Assembly (NCBI GenBank): GCA_021787775.1
Contig: JAJYLK010000058.1
Span: forward strand, 1 to 7,141
Length of the DNA stretch: 7,141 nucleotides
Reading direction: 5' to 3'
Source: Actinomycetes bacterium
GTDB lineage: Bacteria > Actinomycetota > Thermoleophilia > BMS3ABIN01
Shown here: piece by piece, positions 1-5,266 of the stretch
Position numbering within the stretch: the first letter of the stretch is position 1
Layout of the letters: every line of letters starts with the position of its first letter
Position numbers and translations under genes: made by a program
Notes under the pieces: generated by a model
What the model was told of the DNA's origin: nothing
Database searches by the model: none
Seen by the model: only the letters and a program-made list of their open reading frames with translations

Positions 1-126
1 GAGCTGCAGGCGACGGCGGAGAAGACTGCTTTCTCCCGGGAGACGCTCGACCGCCTGATCGATCTGGCCCACGCCGGTATCGGGCAGATCAGCGCCGAAC
101 AGCTGCGCGCCACGGCATCACGCTAA
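1..126 (+). CDS. rph: RNase PH, C-terminal fragment (5' part outside window)
   Basis: Reading frame 1 is open from the first base to a TAA at 124-126 and gives 41 residues. They run from ELQATAEKTAFSRETLDRLI through a helix to a polar end. This resembles the usual last segment of RNase PH, where an E-x-Q-x-T-A-E motif is followed by a phenylalanine-serine turn and a final helix. RNase PH is a phosphate-dependent 3'-5' exoribonuclease that trims tRNA 3' ends. The next gene downstream on the same strand encodes RdgB/HAM1. The order rph-rdgB is a common bacterial pairing, which supports the call. Catalytic residues lie outside the window, so the identification rests on the C-terminal motif and gene order only. 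Confidence 0.8.
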   Translation, partial: ELQATAEKTAFSRETLDRLIDLAHAGIGQISAEQLRATASR

Positions 127-142
127 AATCCACTGCTCGTGT

Positions 143-172
143 TTGGCATGTCGGGATCCGCGACAATATATG
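143..172 (+). promoter_or_regulatory. Candidate sigma-70-type promoter upstream of rdgB, with an inverted repeat in the spacer
   Basis: TTGGCA (143-148, five of six matches to the -35 consensus) is followed after 18 bases by TATATG (167-172, four of six). The spacer holds the inverted repeat TGTCG-N7-CGACA (149-165), centred near GGATCC, which could be an operator. The start point would fall near 179, leaving a very short leader before the GGAAGG ribosome site (179-184). An internal promoter would let rdgB be expressed independently of rph. This is an inference from motifs only. Confidence 0.3.
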
Positions 173-196
173 AAAAAAGGAAGGTGACAACCCGCA

Positions 197-814
197 GTGA
201 TGCCCATCGCCATAACGCTCGCCTCATCCAATCCCAACAAGGCGCGTGAGTTCGAGGCGCTGCTGGAAGGGATTCGCGTCGAGCCGATGCCGGCCGGCTT
301 CTCGCTGCCGGAGGAGACCGGCAGCAGCTTTTATGAGAATGCCCGCCTCAAGGCGATGGACGTGCGCGAGCAGTTCATCGGCGAAGCCACGGTGGGAGAT
401 GGCCGGGTCCCCTGGGTGATGGCCGACGATTCCGGGATCGAGGTGGCGGCGCTTGCCGGCGCTCCCGGGATTTATTCGTCGCGCTATGCCGGTGATGATG
501 CCACCGACATCGATAATGTCAATAAACTCCTGCGGGAGCTGGACGGCCTCGATGACCGCCGGGCCCGCTTCGTCTGCGACCTGGTGCTGATCACGCCCGG
601 CGGCGAGGAGATGCACGCCACGGGCGTTCTGGAAGGCGCCATCGCCCCTGAACCGCATGGCGCGTTCGGCTTCGGCTATGACCCGGTTTTTATCCCCGAA
701 GGCCATTCACTAACGGTTTCCCAACTTTCTGCCGATGAGAAAAACCGTATCAGCCACCGTGCCCGGGCGGCGCTCAGCCTGCTTGATCAGCTTCGCGGAG
801 GCAAGAGCTCCTAG
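197..814 (+). CDS. rdgB: RdgB/HAM1-family non-canonical purine NTP pyrophosphatase (ITPase)
   Basis: Cytosolic enzyme that hydrolyses dITP/ITP and XTP to the monophosphate plus pyrophosphate, keeping deaminated purines out of nucleic acids. Family motifs are in order (numbering from the ATG at 200). The N-terminal nucleotide loop SSNPNK is at 9-14 and the metal-binding ADDSG is at 75-79, followed by APGIYSSRYAG. GFGYDP at 157-162 and the base-recognition SHRARA at 185-190 complete the set. At 204-205 residues it has normal family length, with roughly ten extra residues before ADDSG compared with E. coli RdgB as I recall it. Two starts are possible: GTG at 197 and ATG at 200. The GGAAGG ribosome site (179-184) is closer to optimal spacing for the GTG, so 197 is given. 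It lies 70 bases after rph and may be co-transcribed or use its own promoter. Confidence 0.95.
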   Translation: MMPIAITLASSNPNKAREFEALLEGIRVEPMPAGFSLPEETGSSFYENARLKAMDVREQFIGEATVGDGRVPWVMADDSGIEVAALAGAPGIYSSRYAGDDATDIDNVNKLLRELDGLDDRRARFVCDLVLITPGGEEMHATGVLEGAIAPEPHGAFGFGYDPVFIPEGHSLTVSQLSADEKNRISHRARAALSLLDQLRGGKSS

Positions 815-833
815 GCAGGGCTTTCCAGGGGGG

Positions 834-930
834 GGAATCCGCTTTTAGGGCGGCGGAGCATCAGCCCAAAAAGTTTCACGAGATTCCTTCAGGCAGTAGC
901 CTGAGACCGTCCGGACCGGACAATTTTTTT
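834..930 (+). terminator. Stem-loop-rich 3' region ending in a T-run; probable terminator of rph-rdgB
   Basis: After rdgB come several pairing segments: GGAATC (834-839) with GATTCC (882-887), and GGGC (848-851) with GCCC (864-867). The perfect hairpin TCAGGC-AGTA-GCCTGA lies at 889-904. A short GTCC-N5-GGAC hairpin (909-921) is followed two bases later by seven Ts (924-930) and a second T-run (934-939). The last hairpin plus T-run looks like a weak intrinsic terminator on the plus strand. The upstream stems could be a structured 3' UTR or a small RNA. I recognise no known RNA family. An uninterrupted run of eight Gs lies just upstream at 828-835. Confidence 0.4.
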
Positions 931-942
931 GCGTTTTTTCAT

Positions 943-1005
943 GGGGACGCGCCCGCCGCGTCCCCGGCGCTTTTCCAAAACCGGACGTCGCCAGACGTCC
1001 CCGGC
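943..1005. repeat. Twin GGGGACG-type GC hairpins (REP/MITE-like)
   Basis: The first hairpin is a perfect 9-bp stem, GGGGACGCG (943-951) with CGCGTCCCC (957-965), and a 5-base loop. The second is GGACGTC-GCCA-GACGTCC (983-1000). The decamer CGTCCCCGGC occurs twice (959-968 and 996-1005), so GGGGACG at 943-949 can pair with either copy. T-rich DNA lies immediately upstream. Paired GC hairpins beside T-runs, in intergenic DNA, resemble REP-like elements mobilised by RAYT/Y1 transposases. No transposase gene is in the window, so that origin is an inference. Confidence 0.4.
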
Positions 1006-1067
1006 AATCTGCCGCTCCGCTCCGATATCCAGAATAGTTTAATTAACGCATCTGAGCGGGTATTTAA

Positions 1068-1131
1068 CTGCCATGAAATGGTCTTTCAAAGTCAAAGTCG
1101 GGAGTCTGCCATGAAATGGTCTTTCAAAGTC
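1068..1131 (+). repeat. Perfect 26-bp direct repeat duplicating the start of the M50 protease gene
   Basis: Bases 1068-1093 and 1106-1131 are identical, at an offset of 38. Each copy begins CTGCCATGAAATGG and includes an ATG with the first codons of the protease. The flanking bases (1067/1105 and 1094/1132) differ, so the repeat is exactly 26 bp. The 12-base stretch between the copies contains GGGAG (1100-1104), which serves as the ribosome site of the second copy. Because 38 is not a multiple of three, the first copy is out of frame with the gene. Confidence 0.95.
1073..1114 (+). CDS. Possible 13-residue leader peptide overlapping the protease start (ATGA)
   Basis: The ATG in the upstream repeat copy opens a 13-codon frame, MKWSFKVKVGSLP. 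Its TGA stop (1112-1114) overlaps the protease ATG (1111-1113) as ATGA. Its first seven residues are identical to the protease N-terminus. A ribosome ending here could re-initiate on the protease start, giving translational coupling. There is no good ribosome site in front of this ATG; only a weak GAGCGGG sits at 1054-1060. It may therefore be an untranslated by-product of the duplication rather than a working leader. Confidence 0.25.
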   Translation: MKWSFKVKVGSLP

Positions 1132-2271
1132 GGAAGCGCTTTCGGCATCGAACTGCGCATCCACTTGACCTTCTTCCTCATCCTGGTATATGCCGCCTTT
1201 ATCTGGGGCAGCCTGTATGGCGAAGGGGTCGCGGGCGCGTTCTACGGCTCGCTGGTGATCATCGCGCTGTTTGTCTGCGTCGTCATTCACGAGCTGAGCC
1301 ACTCGAAAATGGCGCAGCACTACGGTGGCGAAGTGTCCAGCATCACGCTGCTGCCCATCGGCGGCGTCTCGATGATGAAGAAGATGCCTGAGGAGCCGGC
1401 CAAGGAGCTGCTGATCTCGCTGGTGGGGCCGCTCAGCAACCTGGTCATCGCCGTGCTGCTGGTGCCGGTCATGTACCTGATCCCCAATCCGGTGGACGGC
1501 GTTTTCGGCGCCTTCAGCCAGCTGGCGAAAAGCAACTCCGACGTTCTGGTCGGCATCTCCGTCCAGGGCTTTGTCAGTTATATGTTCTTTATCAACATCC
1601 TGCTGGCGGTATTCAACCTGCTGCCGGCCTTCCCGCTGGACGGCGGCCGCGTCTTCCGCAGCATCCTCGCGCAGCGGATGTCCTACGCGCGCGCGACGCA
1701 TACTGCCGTGCTGGTTGGCCAGATCTTCGCCTTTGCGCTGGGCCTGATAGGGGTGCTGAGGCTCAACATCATCTTCATCATCATCGCCGTCTTCATCTAC
1801 ATGGGCGCGGAGCAGGAAGGGGCGGGCAGCGAGATGAAAGACATCCTCTCGCGGCTCAACGTCGGCGACGCGGTCGCCCGCGACACGAAAACGCTGGCGC
1901 CCGGCGACCGCCTGGGGGACGTGGTGACGCTGGTGCTGCACGAGCTGCAGGAGGATTTCGCGGTTCTGTCCGAAGGGCAGCTGGTGGGCGTCCTTACCCG
2001 CGCCAACCTGATCAGCGGGCTGCACGGCCTGGGCCCCGACGGCCTGGTGCAGGAAGTGATGGAGAAGGATTTCCCCGTCGTGGCCGCCGAAGCGCCGTTT
2101 TCAGAGGTTTACGAGAAGATGAACGAAACCCGCGTCCGCGCTGTCCCCGTGCTGAAGGAGGGCCGCCTGCTTGGCATGGTGACGCTGGAGCACCTGAGCG
2201 AAGTCTTCATGCTGCTGACGGCCACCGACCGCCCGATCGTTCCCGCCCGCCGCGTTGCCTCTCACTCTTAG
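1111..2271 (+). CDS. M50-family (site-2-type) intramembrane zinc metalloprotease with C-terminal CBS pair
   Basis: Predicted 386-residue polytopic membrane protease. The zinc motif HELSH is at 60-64 within a hydrophobic helix. The second zinc-ligand motif, FNLLPAFPLDGGR, is at 168-180 with D177, as expected for M50 site-2 proteases. Further hydrophobic segments lie near 20-35, 45-60, 103-124, 153-170 and 200-231. Two CBS domains follow, at about 250-302 and 317-370, and in this family they probably sense a nucleotide or control activity. The class cleaves transmembrane substrates such as anti-sigma factors; no such substrate gene is adjacent. ATG 1111 is preferred because GGGAG at 1100-1104 is well placed and the N-terminus MKWSFKVGSAFGIELRIH matches the family pattern. 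An in-frame ATG at 1078 would add only 11 uncharacteristic residues. The start and the stop each lie in a short duplication. Confidence 0.93.
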   Translation: MKWSFKVGSAFGIELRIHLTFFLILVYAAFIWGSLYGEGVAGAFYGSLVIIALFVCVVIHELSHSKMAQHYGGEVSSITLLPIGGVSMMKKMPEEPAKELLISLVGPLSNLVIAVLLVPVMYLIPNPVDGVFGAFSQLAKSNSDVLVGISVQGFVSYMFFINILLAVFNLLPAFPLDGGRVFRSILAQRMSYARATHTAVLVGQIFAFALGLIGVLRLNIIFIIIAVFIYMGAEQEGAGSEMKDILSRLNVGDAVARDTKTLAPGDRLGDVVTLVLHELQEDFAVLSEGQLVGVLTRANLISGLHGLGPDGLVQEVMEKDFPVVAAEAPFSEVYEKMNETRVRAVPVLKEGRLLGMVTLEHLSEVFMLLTATDRPIVPARRVASHS

Positions 2272-2302
2272 AACGGCAACCCTCTCACTCCTGGAACGGC
2301 AA
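2258..2302 (+). repeat. 22-bp tandem near-duplication spanning the protease stop codon
   Basis: Bases 2258-2279 and 2281-2302 both read CCTCTCACTC, then three variable-region bases, then GAACGGCAA. They differ at two positions only and the period is 23. The first copy contains the TAG stop (2269-2271); the second has TGG there. The duplicate lies wholly after the gene and is out of frame with it. Confidence 0.85.
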
Positions 2303-2321
2303 GAAGAGCGCAACCGGAAGG

Positions 2322-2359
2322 GCGCCAGCGCCTCAGCTGCTGCCGGAGATCGCTGGCGC
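2322..2359. terminator. Perfect 9-bp stem between convergent genes; possible bidirectional terminator
   Basis: GCGCCAGCG (2322-2330) pairs perfectly with CGCTGGCGC (2351-2359) across a 20-base loop. It sits in the 108-base gap between the stops of the convergent protease and hsp20 genes, where a terminator is expected. No T-run follows on either strand, so it is not a classic intrinsic terminator. A role in transcript-end protection or termination is inferred from position. Confidence 0.35.
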
Positions 2360-2379
2360 ACCTCCATGTCTCTGCAAGA

Positions 2380-2856
2380 TCAACCCTTCTTGGCCCTGAT
2401 GCGCCTGGCGCCCGAGCTGGTCTTGACCGCGATCTTCCTGGTCGGGATCCCTTCAACCGCGTTCTTCACCGTGATCTCTAGGACGCCGTCACTGTAATCG
2501 GCCTCGACGTCTTTCTCGCCGATATTCTCGGGAACCGGCAACGAACGCTCGAACCGGCCATAGGAACGTTCACGGCGATAGTAGTCATCCTCCTTGACCT
2601 CCTTGTCGCCGCGCCGTTCGCCACTGATTCTGAGCATATGCTCGCTCAGTGAGATATCCAGATCCTCCACGTCGATGCCTGGCATCTCCAGCCGCACGAT
2701 CATGTCGCTTCCCTTGCTGAACACGTCCATCGGCGGCATGTTCATCATGTCGAGCCCCGGCTCCTCCAGGAGCGAGAACGGACGGCCGAACATGCGCCTC
2801 ATCTCACGGGGCACATCGAGCATCTCCCCGAACGGGGTCCATCTTACGATTGGCAT
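2380..2856 (-). CDS. Hsp20/alpha-crystallin-family small heat shock protein
   Basis: A 158-residue ATP-independent cytosolic chaperone that holds unfolding proteins in oligomers. The N-terminal arm (about 1-41) includes VRWTPFGEML, a typical Hsp20 opening. The alpha-crystallin domain covers about 42-144, with MPPMDVFSKG, the MPGIDVEDLDISL strand, and SYGRFERSLPVPE. The diagnostic SDGVLEI is at 122-128. KIAV (141-144) supplies the C-terminal I-x-V anchor, and a short basic tail ends in AKKG. Start choice: ATG at 2856 lies seven bases after a near-perfect AGGAGGT ribosome site. The upstream in-frame GTG (2865-2863) lies inside that site and is unlikely. It converges on the M50 protease and diverges from abrB. 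Its leader contains a strong stem-loop, described separately. No CIRCE element is visible. Confidence 0.95.
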   Translation of the reverse strand: MPIVRWTPFGEMLDVPREMRRMFGRPFSLLEEPGLDMMNMPPMDVFSKGSDMIVRLEMPGIDVEDLDISLSEHMLRISGERRGDKEVKEDDYYRRERSYGRFERSLPVPENIGEKDVEADYSDGVLEITVKNAVEGIPTRKIAVKTSSGARRIRAKKG

Positions 2857-2888
2857 TTGTCTCACCTCCTTCCGTTCATATCTGTCCC

Positions 2889-2926
2889 GACGGGTTTTCC
2901 CTCGCCGCAGCCAGAAATAACCCGTC
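2889..2926 (-). promoter_or_regulatory. Stem-loop in the hsp20 5' leader; possible thermosensor or stability element
   Basis: In the hsp20 sense strand GACGGGTT (2926-2919) pairs perfectly with AACCCGTC (2896-2889). The helix can extend, past one mismatch, through about five weaker pairs. It ends about 15 bases before the GGAAGGAGGT ribosome site. A weak promoter-like pair on the minus strand, TTGTTT (2966-2961) and AATAAA (2942-2937) with an 18-base spacer, would put this stem at the transcript 5' end. If transcription begins further upstream, CCTTCCG (minus strand, 2983-2977) could pair with CGGAAGG (2874-2868) at the ribosome site. Heat-shock leaders often carry RNA thermometers. No FourU or ROSE signature is evident. 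Confidence 0.35.
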
Positions 2927-3004
2927 CCATGCTTTATTTATTTCCCGGTGGGACCGTTTAAAACAATGCCACCGGACGGAAGGGAAAGTATTGAACGATT
3001 GACC

Positions 3005-3053
3005 TGCGGACACATTTGCGATTGTACTTCGACGCTGGCGCCAGCTGTCCGCA
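3005..3053. promoter_or_regulatory. Inverted repeat with nested 12-bp palindrome between hsp20 and abrB
   Basis: TGCGGACA (3005-3012) and TGTCCGCA (3046-3053) form a perfect 8-bp inverted repeat. Directly abutting the right arm is the perfect 12-bp palindrome GCTGGCGCCAGC (3034-3045). The structure lies just upstream of the AT-rich abrB promoter island. It may be an operator for a dimeric regulator or a cruciform-forming site. No matching regulator family is recognised. Confidence 0.4.
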
Positions 3054-3058
3054 TCCCC

Positions 3059-3087
3059 TTGAATAATTAAATTTATTAAATTAATAT
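3059..3087 (+). promoter_or_regulatory. AT-rich promoter island for the abrB-ABC operon, with direct repeats
   Basis: TTGAAT (3059-3064) and TAATAT (3082-3087) are separated by 17 bases and fit a sigma-70-type promoter. An overlapping alternative -10, TATGAT, is at 3085-3090. The stretch 3059-3112 is strikingly AT-rich for this window. It contains a 9-base-period direct repeat of ATTAAATT (3066-3073 and 3075-3082). AbrB-type proteins often prefer flexible AT-rich DNA, so autoregulation by the first gene is plausible but inferred. Confidence 0.5.
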
Positions 3088-3134
3088 GATATTGCATACT
3101 ATTCTGATTACTCCAACACTTGAGGATTCCCCTT

Positions 3135-3401
3135 ATGGCCGCAAACGAACATCAGGAACCCGGACACGGCCCCGAGCTGTTCGGCTCGGCGACGGTCGGC
3201 GAGCGGGGCCAGATCGTGATCCCGGCGGAAGCGCGGCAGAAGCTTGATATCAAGCCCGGCGACAAGCTCGTGTTTTTTGGCGGGTTCCGCGGGGGCCGTT
3301 CGCTGATGGTGATGAAGGCCGAGCAGGTGAGCGAGTTCGTCTCCGGCGCCATCGCCAGGCTGAGCCGGCTGGAAGAGATCGCCCGCGGGGAGAAGAAATG
3401 A
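3135..3401 (+). CDS. AbrB/SpoVT-type swapped-hairpin DNA-binding regulator
   Basis: An 88-residue protein with the AbrB/MazE swapped-hairpin fold. The core motif VGERGQIVIPAEAR (21-34) is followed by LDIKPGDKLVFFG (37-49). These are hallmark strands of the domain, which dimerises to bind DNA. A Gly-rich turn (49-54) and a charged helix (about 61-88) follow. GAGGA at 3122-3126 lies eight bases before the ATG at 3135, which fixes the start. A TTG at 3120 in the same frame overlaps the ribosome site and is unlikely. The stop overlaps the next start as ATGA, so it is translationally coupled to the ABC ATPase. It probably regulates this exporter operon, perhaps through the AT island upstream. An antitoxin role is less likely, as no toxin gene is adjacent. 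Confidence 0.9.
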   Translation: MAANEHQEPGHGPELFGSATVGERGQIVIPAEARQKLDIKPGDKLVFFGGFRGGRSLMVMKAEQVSEFVSGAIARLSRLEEIARGEKK

Positions 3402-4492
3402 GCGCGGCTGGAACGGAAAAGGACATCCAGGGGGAAACAGGCGCTCTGTACGGCCAGGAGGGTTCTGGGACTGCGCCGGCAGCGGGCGCGATCATCGAAG
3501 TGGACCGTCTGACGCGTGATTTCGACGGTCTCAAGGCGGTCGACGAGATCAGCTTCACCGTCGGCCACAAGGAGATCTTTGGTTTCCTGGGGCCCAACGG
3601 CGCCGGCAAGACGACGACGATCAGCATGCTTTGCACGCTGCTTAAGCCAACTTCGGGCCGCGGCACCCTCAACGGTTTTGACATCGTCACCCAGCAGGAC
3701 GCGGTGCGCCAGTCGATCGGCATCGTTTTCCAGGACCCGACGCTGGACGACCAGCTGACGGCGCGCGAGAACCTCGAGTTCCACGCCATGCTTTACAATG
3801 TCCCCCGCGATGAGCGCGAGCAGCGATCCCGCCGGGTGCTGGACATGGTCGGCTTGAGCCAGCGGGCCGCCGACAAGGTGGAGACCTTCTCCGGCGGGAT
3901 GAAGCGGCGGCTGGAGATCGCCCGCGGCCTGATGCATTATCCCCACGTGCTGTTTCTGGACGAGCCCACCATCGGGCTCGACCCCCAGACGCGCAGCTCC
4001 ATCTGGGAGCACGTGCACGAGCTGAAGCAGCAGTACGACATCACGGTATTTTTGACAACGCATTACATGGACGAGGCGGAGAACTGCGACCGCATCGCCA
4101 TCATCGACCACGGCCGCATCGTGGCGCTGGACACTCCCGGGAACCTCAAGCACAGCGTCGGCGGCGACATCATCACGCTGCGGGCGGATGACACCCAGGC
4201 CGCCCAGCGGGAGATCCAGGAGAAATTCGGCTTCGAAGCCAGCATCAGCGACGTGCCCGGCGAGGGAGAGGGGCCGGCGGAGAAGAGCATCCGCCTCGAG
4301 GTCCCCAACGGCAGGACGGTGCTGCCGCAGCTGGTGCGGGGCCTGTCGACCGAGATCCTGTCTGTCTCGGTGAGGGAACCGACGCTCGACGATGTCTTCC
4401 TCAGGTTGACCGGCCGTCAGATACGTGAAGAGGCCGGCGACAAGATGGACATAATGCGGCGGCGCTTCCGGGCACGGAGGATGCGCCGATGA
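3398..4492 (+). CDS. ABC exporter ATP-binding subunit, DrrA/CcmA-like
   Basis: A 364-residue ATPase that should drive the permease encoded next. The nucleotide-binding domain spans about 32-250. Walker A GPNGAGKTT is at 65-73, the Q-loop glutamine is Q112, and the signature SGGMKRR is at 165-171. Walker B VLFLDEP is at 184-190 with the catalytic E189, the D-loop GLDP is at 193-196 and the switch His is H222. All catalytic elements are intact. The C-terminal extension with REPTLDDVFLRLTG (326-339) is typical of the daunorubicin-resistance DrrA subfamily. A 30-residue Gly/Ala-rich N-terminus and a very basic tail (353-364, mostly Arg) are extra. The start overlaps abrB as ATGA with GGGGAG (3387-3392) ahead of it. 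The end overlaps the permease as ATGA. The substrate cannot be deduced; drug, lipid or polysaccharide export are all possible. Confidence 0.95.
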   Translation: MSAAGTEKDIQGETGALYGQEGSGTAPAAGAIIEVDRLTRDFDGLKAVDEISFTVGHKEIFGFLGPNGAGKTTTISMLCTLLKPTSGRGTLNGFDIVTQQDAVRQSIGIVFQDPTLDDQLTARENLEFHAMLYNVPRDEREQRSRRVLDMVGLSQRAADKVETFSGGMKRRLEIARGLMHYPHVLFLDEPTIGLDPQTRSSIWEHVHELKQQYDITVFLTTHYMDEAENCDRIAIIDHGRIVALDTPGNLKHSVGGDIITLRADDTQAAQREIQEKFGFEASISDVPGEGEGPAEKSIRLEVPNGRTVLPQLVRGLSTEILSVSVREPTLDDVFLRLTGRQIREEAGDKMDIMRRRFRARRMRR

Positions 4493-5253
4493 GAAGGTTC
4501 CGCGCCATCTACATCATCTGGCTGCGCGATCTCAAGCGTCATTTCCGGGACAAGGCGCGCATCTTCGGCTCGCTGGGCAGCCCCATCATCTTCATCTTCA
4601 TCCTCGGCCAGGGCCTGAGCGCTTCGATCTCCGCCGGCGCCGCCACGGGCGGCTTCGACTACAAGCAGTTCATGTTCCCCGGTATCCTCGGCATGACGGT
4701 GCTTTTTGCCGGCGTTTTTGCCTCGGTGTCGATCGTGTGGGACCGGGAGTTCGGTTTTCTAAAGGAGATGCTGGTGGCGCCGGTGCCCACCTGGACCATC
4801 GCGCTGGGAAAGGTGATCAGCGGCGCGACCATCGCGGCCTTCCAGGGCGGGCTGATGCTGCTGCTGGCGCCGTTTGCCGGCATTCACATCTCGCCGCTGC
4901 TGGTGCTCGAACTGCTGCCGATGATGTTCCTGGTGGCCTTCTCGATGACCGGCATGGGCATCCTGGTAGCTACCCGGCTGAAGAGTATGCAGGGATTCCA
5001 GATGGTGATGAACTTCTTCATGATGCCGATGTTCTTCATCTCCGGCGCCATGTTCCCGCTGAAGAACGCGCCTCAGTGGCTTGACACCCTCTCACGCATT
5101 GACCCGCTCACCTACGGCGTTGACGCCATGCGCGCGATCTTGCTGCCAGGATTCGCGTCGCGTTATCCGCTGACACTGGACATCGCGGTGGTAGCGCTGC
5201 TCTCCGCGGCGATGATAACTATCTCGGTGACCGCCTTCAGCCGGCAGTCATAA
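4489..5253 (+). CDS. ABC-2-type transporter permease, DrrB-like
   Basis: A 254-residue inner-membrane subunit with about six hydrophobic segments (roughly 28-44, 62-84, 107-131, 138-162, 171-191 and 228-248). This is the usual ABC-2 topology and length. The cytoplasmic stretch WDREFGFLKEMLVAPVP (84-100) is the characteristic loop that contacts the ATPase. SGAMFPLKNAPQWL (185-198) and the following DPLTYGVDAMR (205-215) are also typical of DrrB-like permeases. The start ATG at 4489 overlaps the ATPase stop (ATGA). It is served by GGAGG at 4476-4480, eight bases ahead and inside the ATPase gene. Two copies of this subunit would pair with two ATPase subunits to form the exporter. No further operon gene follows closely; the next plus-strand gene begins 88 bases later. 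Confidence 0.95.
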   Translation: MRRFRAIYIIWLRDLKRHFRDKARIFGSLGSPIIFIFILGQGLSASISAGAATGGFDYKQFMFPGILGMTVLFAGVFASVSIVWDREFGFLKEMLVAPVPTWTIALGKVISGATIAAFQGGLMLLLAPFAGIHISPLLVLELLPMMFLVAFSMTGMGILVATRLKSMQGFQMVMNFFMMPMFFISGAMFPLKNAPQWLDTLSRIDPLTYGVDAMRAILLPGFASRYPLTLDIAVVALLSAAMITISVTAFSRQS

Positions 5254-5266
5254 GCCGTTGCGAGCC

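Noticed and set aside
1039..2025. Long minus-strand open frame of 328 codons inside the M50 protease gene
   Set aside because: It is antisense to a clear protease with intact motifs. Its product is rich in His, Gln, Asp and Arg, typical of a mirror frame in GC-rich DNA, and it resembles no family.
2255..2497. Plus-strand frame of 80 codons across the protease and hsp20 stops
   Set aside because: It has no ribosome site at its start and spans a duplication and the antisense of hsp20, with no recognisable product.
2594..2920. Plus-strand frame of 108 codons antisense to hsp20
   Set aside because: Serine-rich mirror product of a well-supported Hsp20 gene, with no start signal.
2322..3045. GCTGGCGC/GCGCCAGC motif on both sides of hsp20 as a paired regulatory site
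   Set aside because: The same 8-mer also appears inside coding sequence (for example near 1893 and 4863), where Leu-Ala codons make it common in this GC-rich DNA.
3057..3062. CTTGAA as a sigma-32-type -35 element
   Set aside because: No CCCCAT-like -10 follows at suitable spacing, and it faces abrB rather than hsp20.
3113..3126. CTTGAGG near the abrB ribosome site as an HspR (HAIR) half-site
   Set aside because: No second inverted half-site at the expected spacing. The GAGGA is explained by its role as ribosome site.
3135..3401. AbrB-type protein as the antitoxin of a toxin-antitoxin pair
   Set aside because: The coupled downstream gene is an ABC ATPase and no toxin-like small gene is adjacent.
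3152..4153. Minus-strand open frame of 333 codons across abrB and the ABC ATPase
   Set aside because: It is antisense to genes with complete catalytic motifs and has no credible domain; a GC-driven shadow frame.
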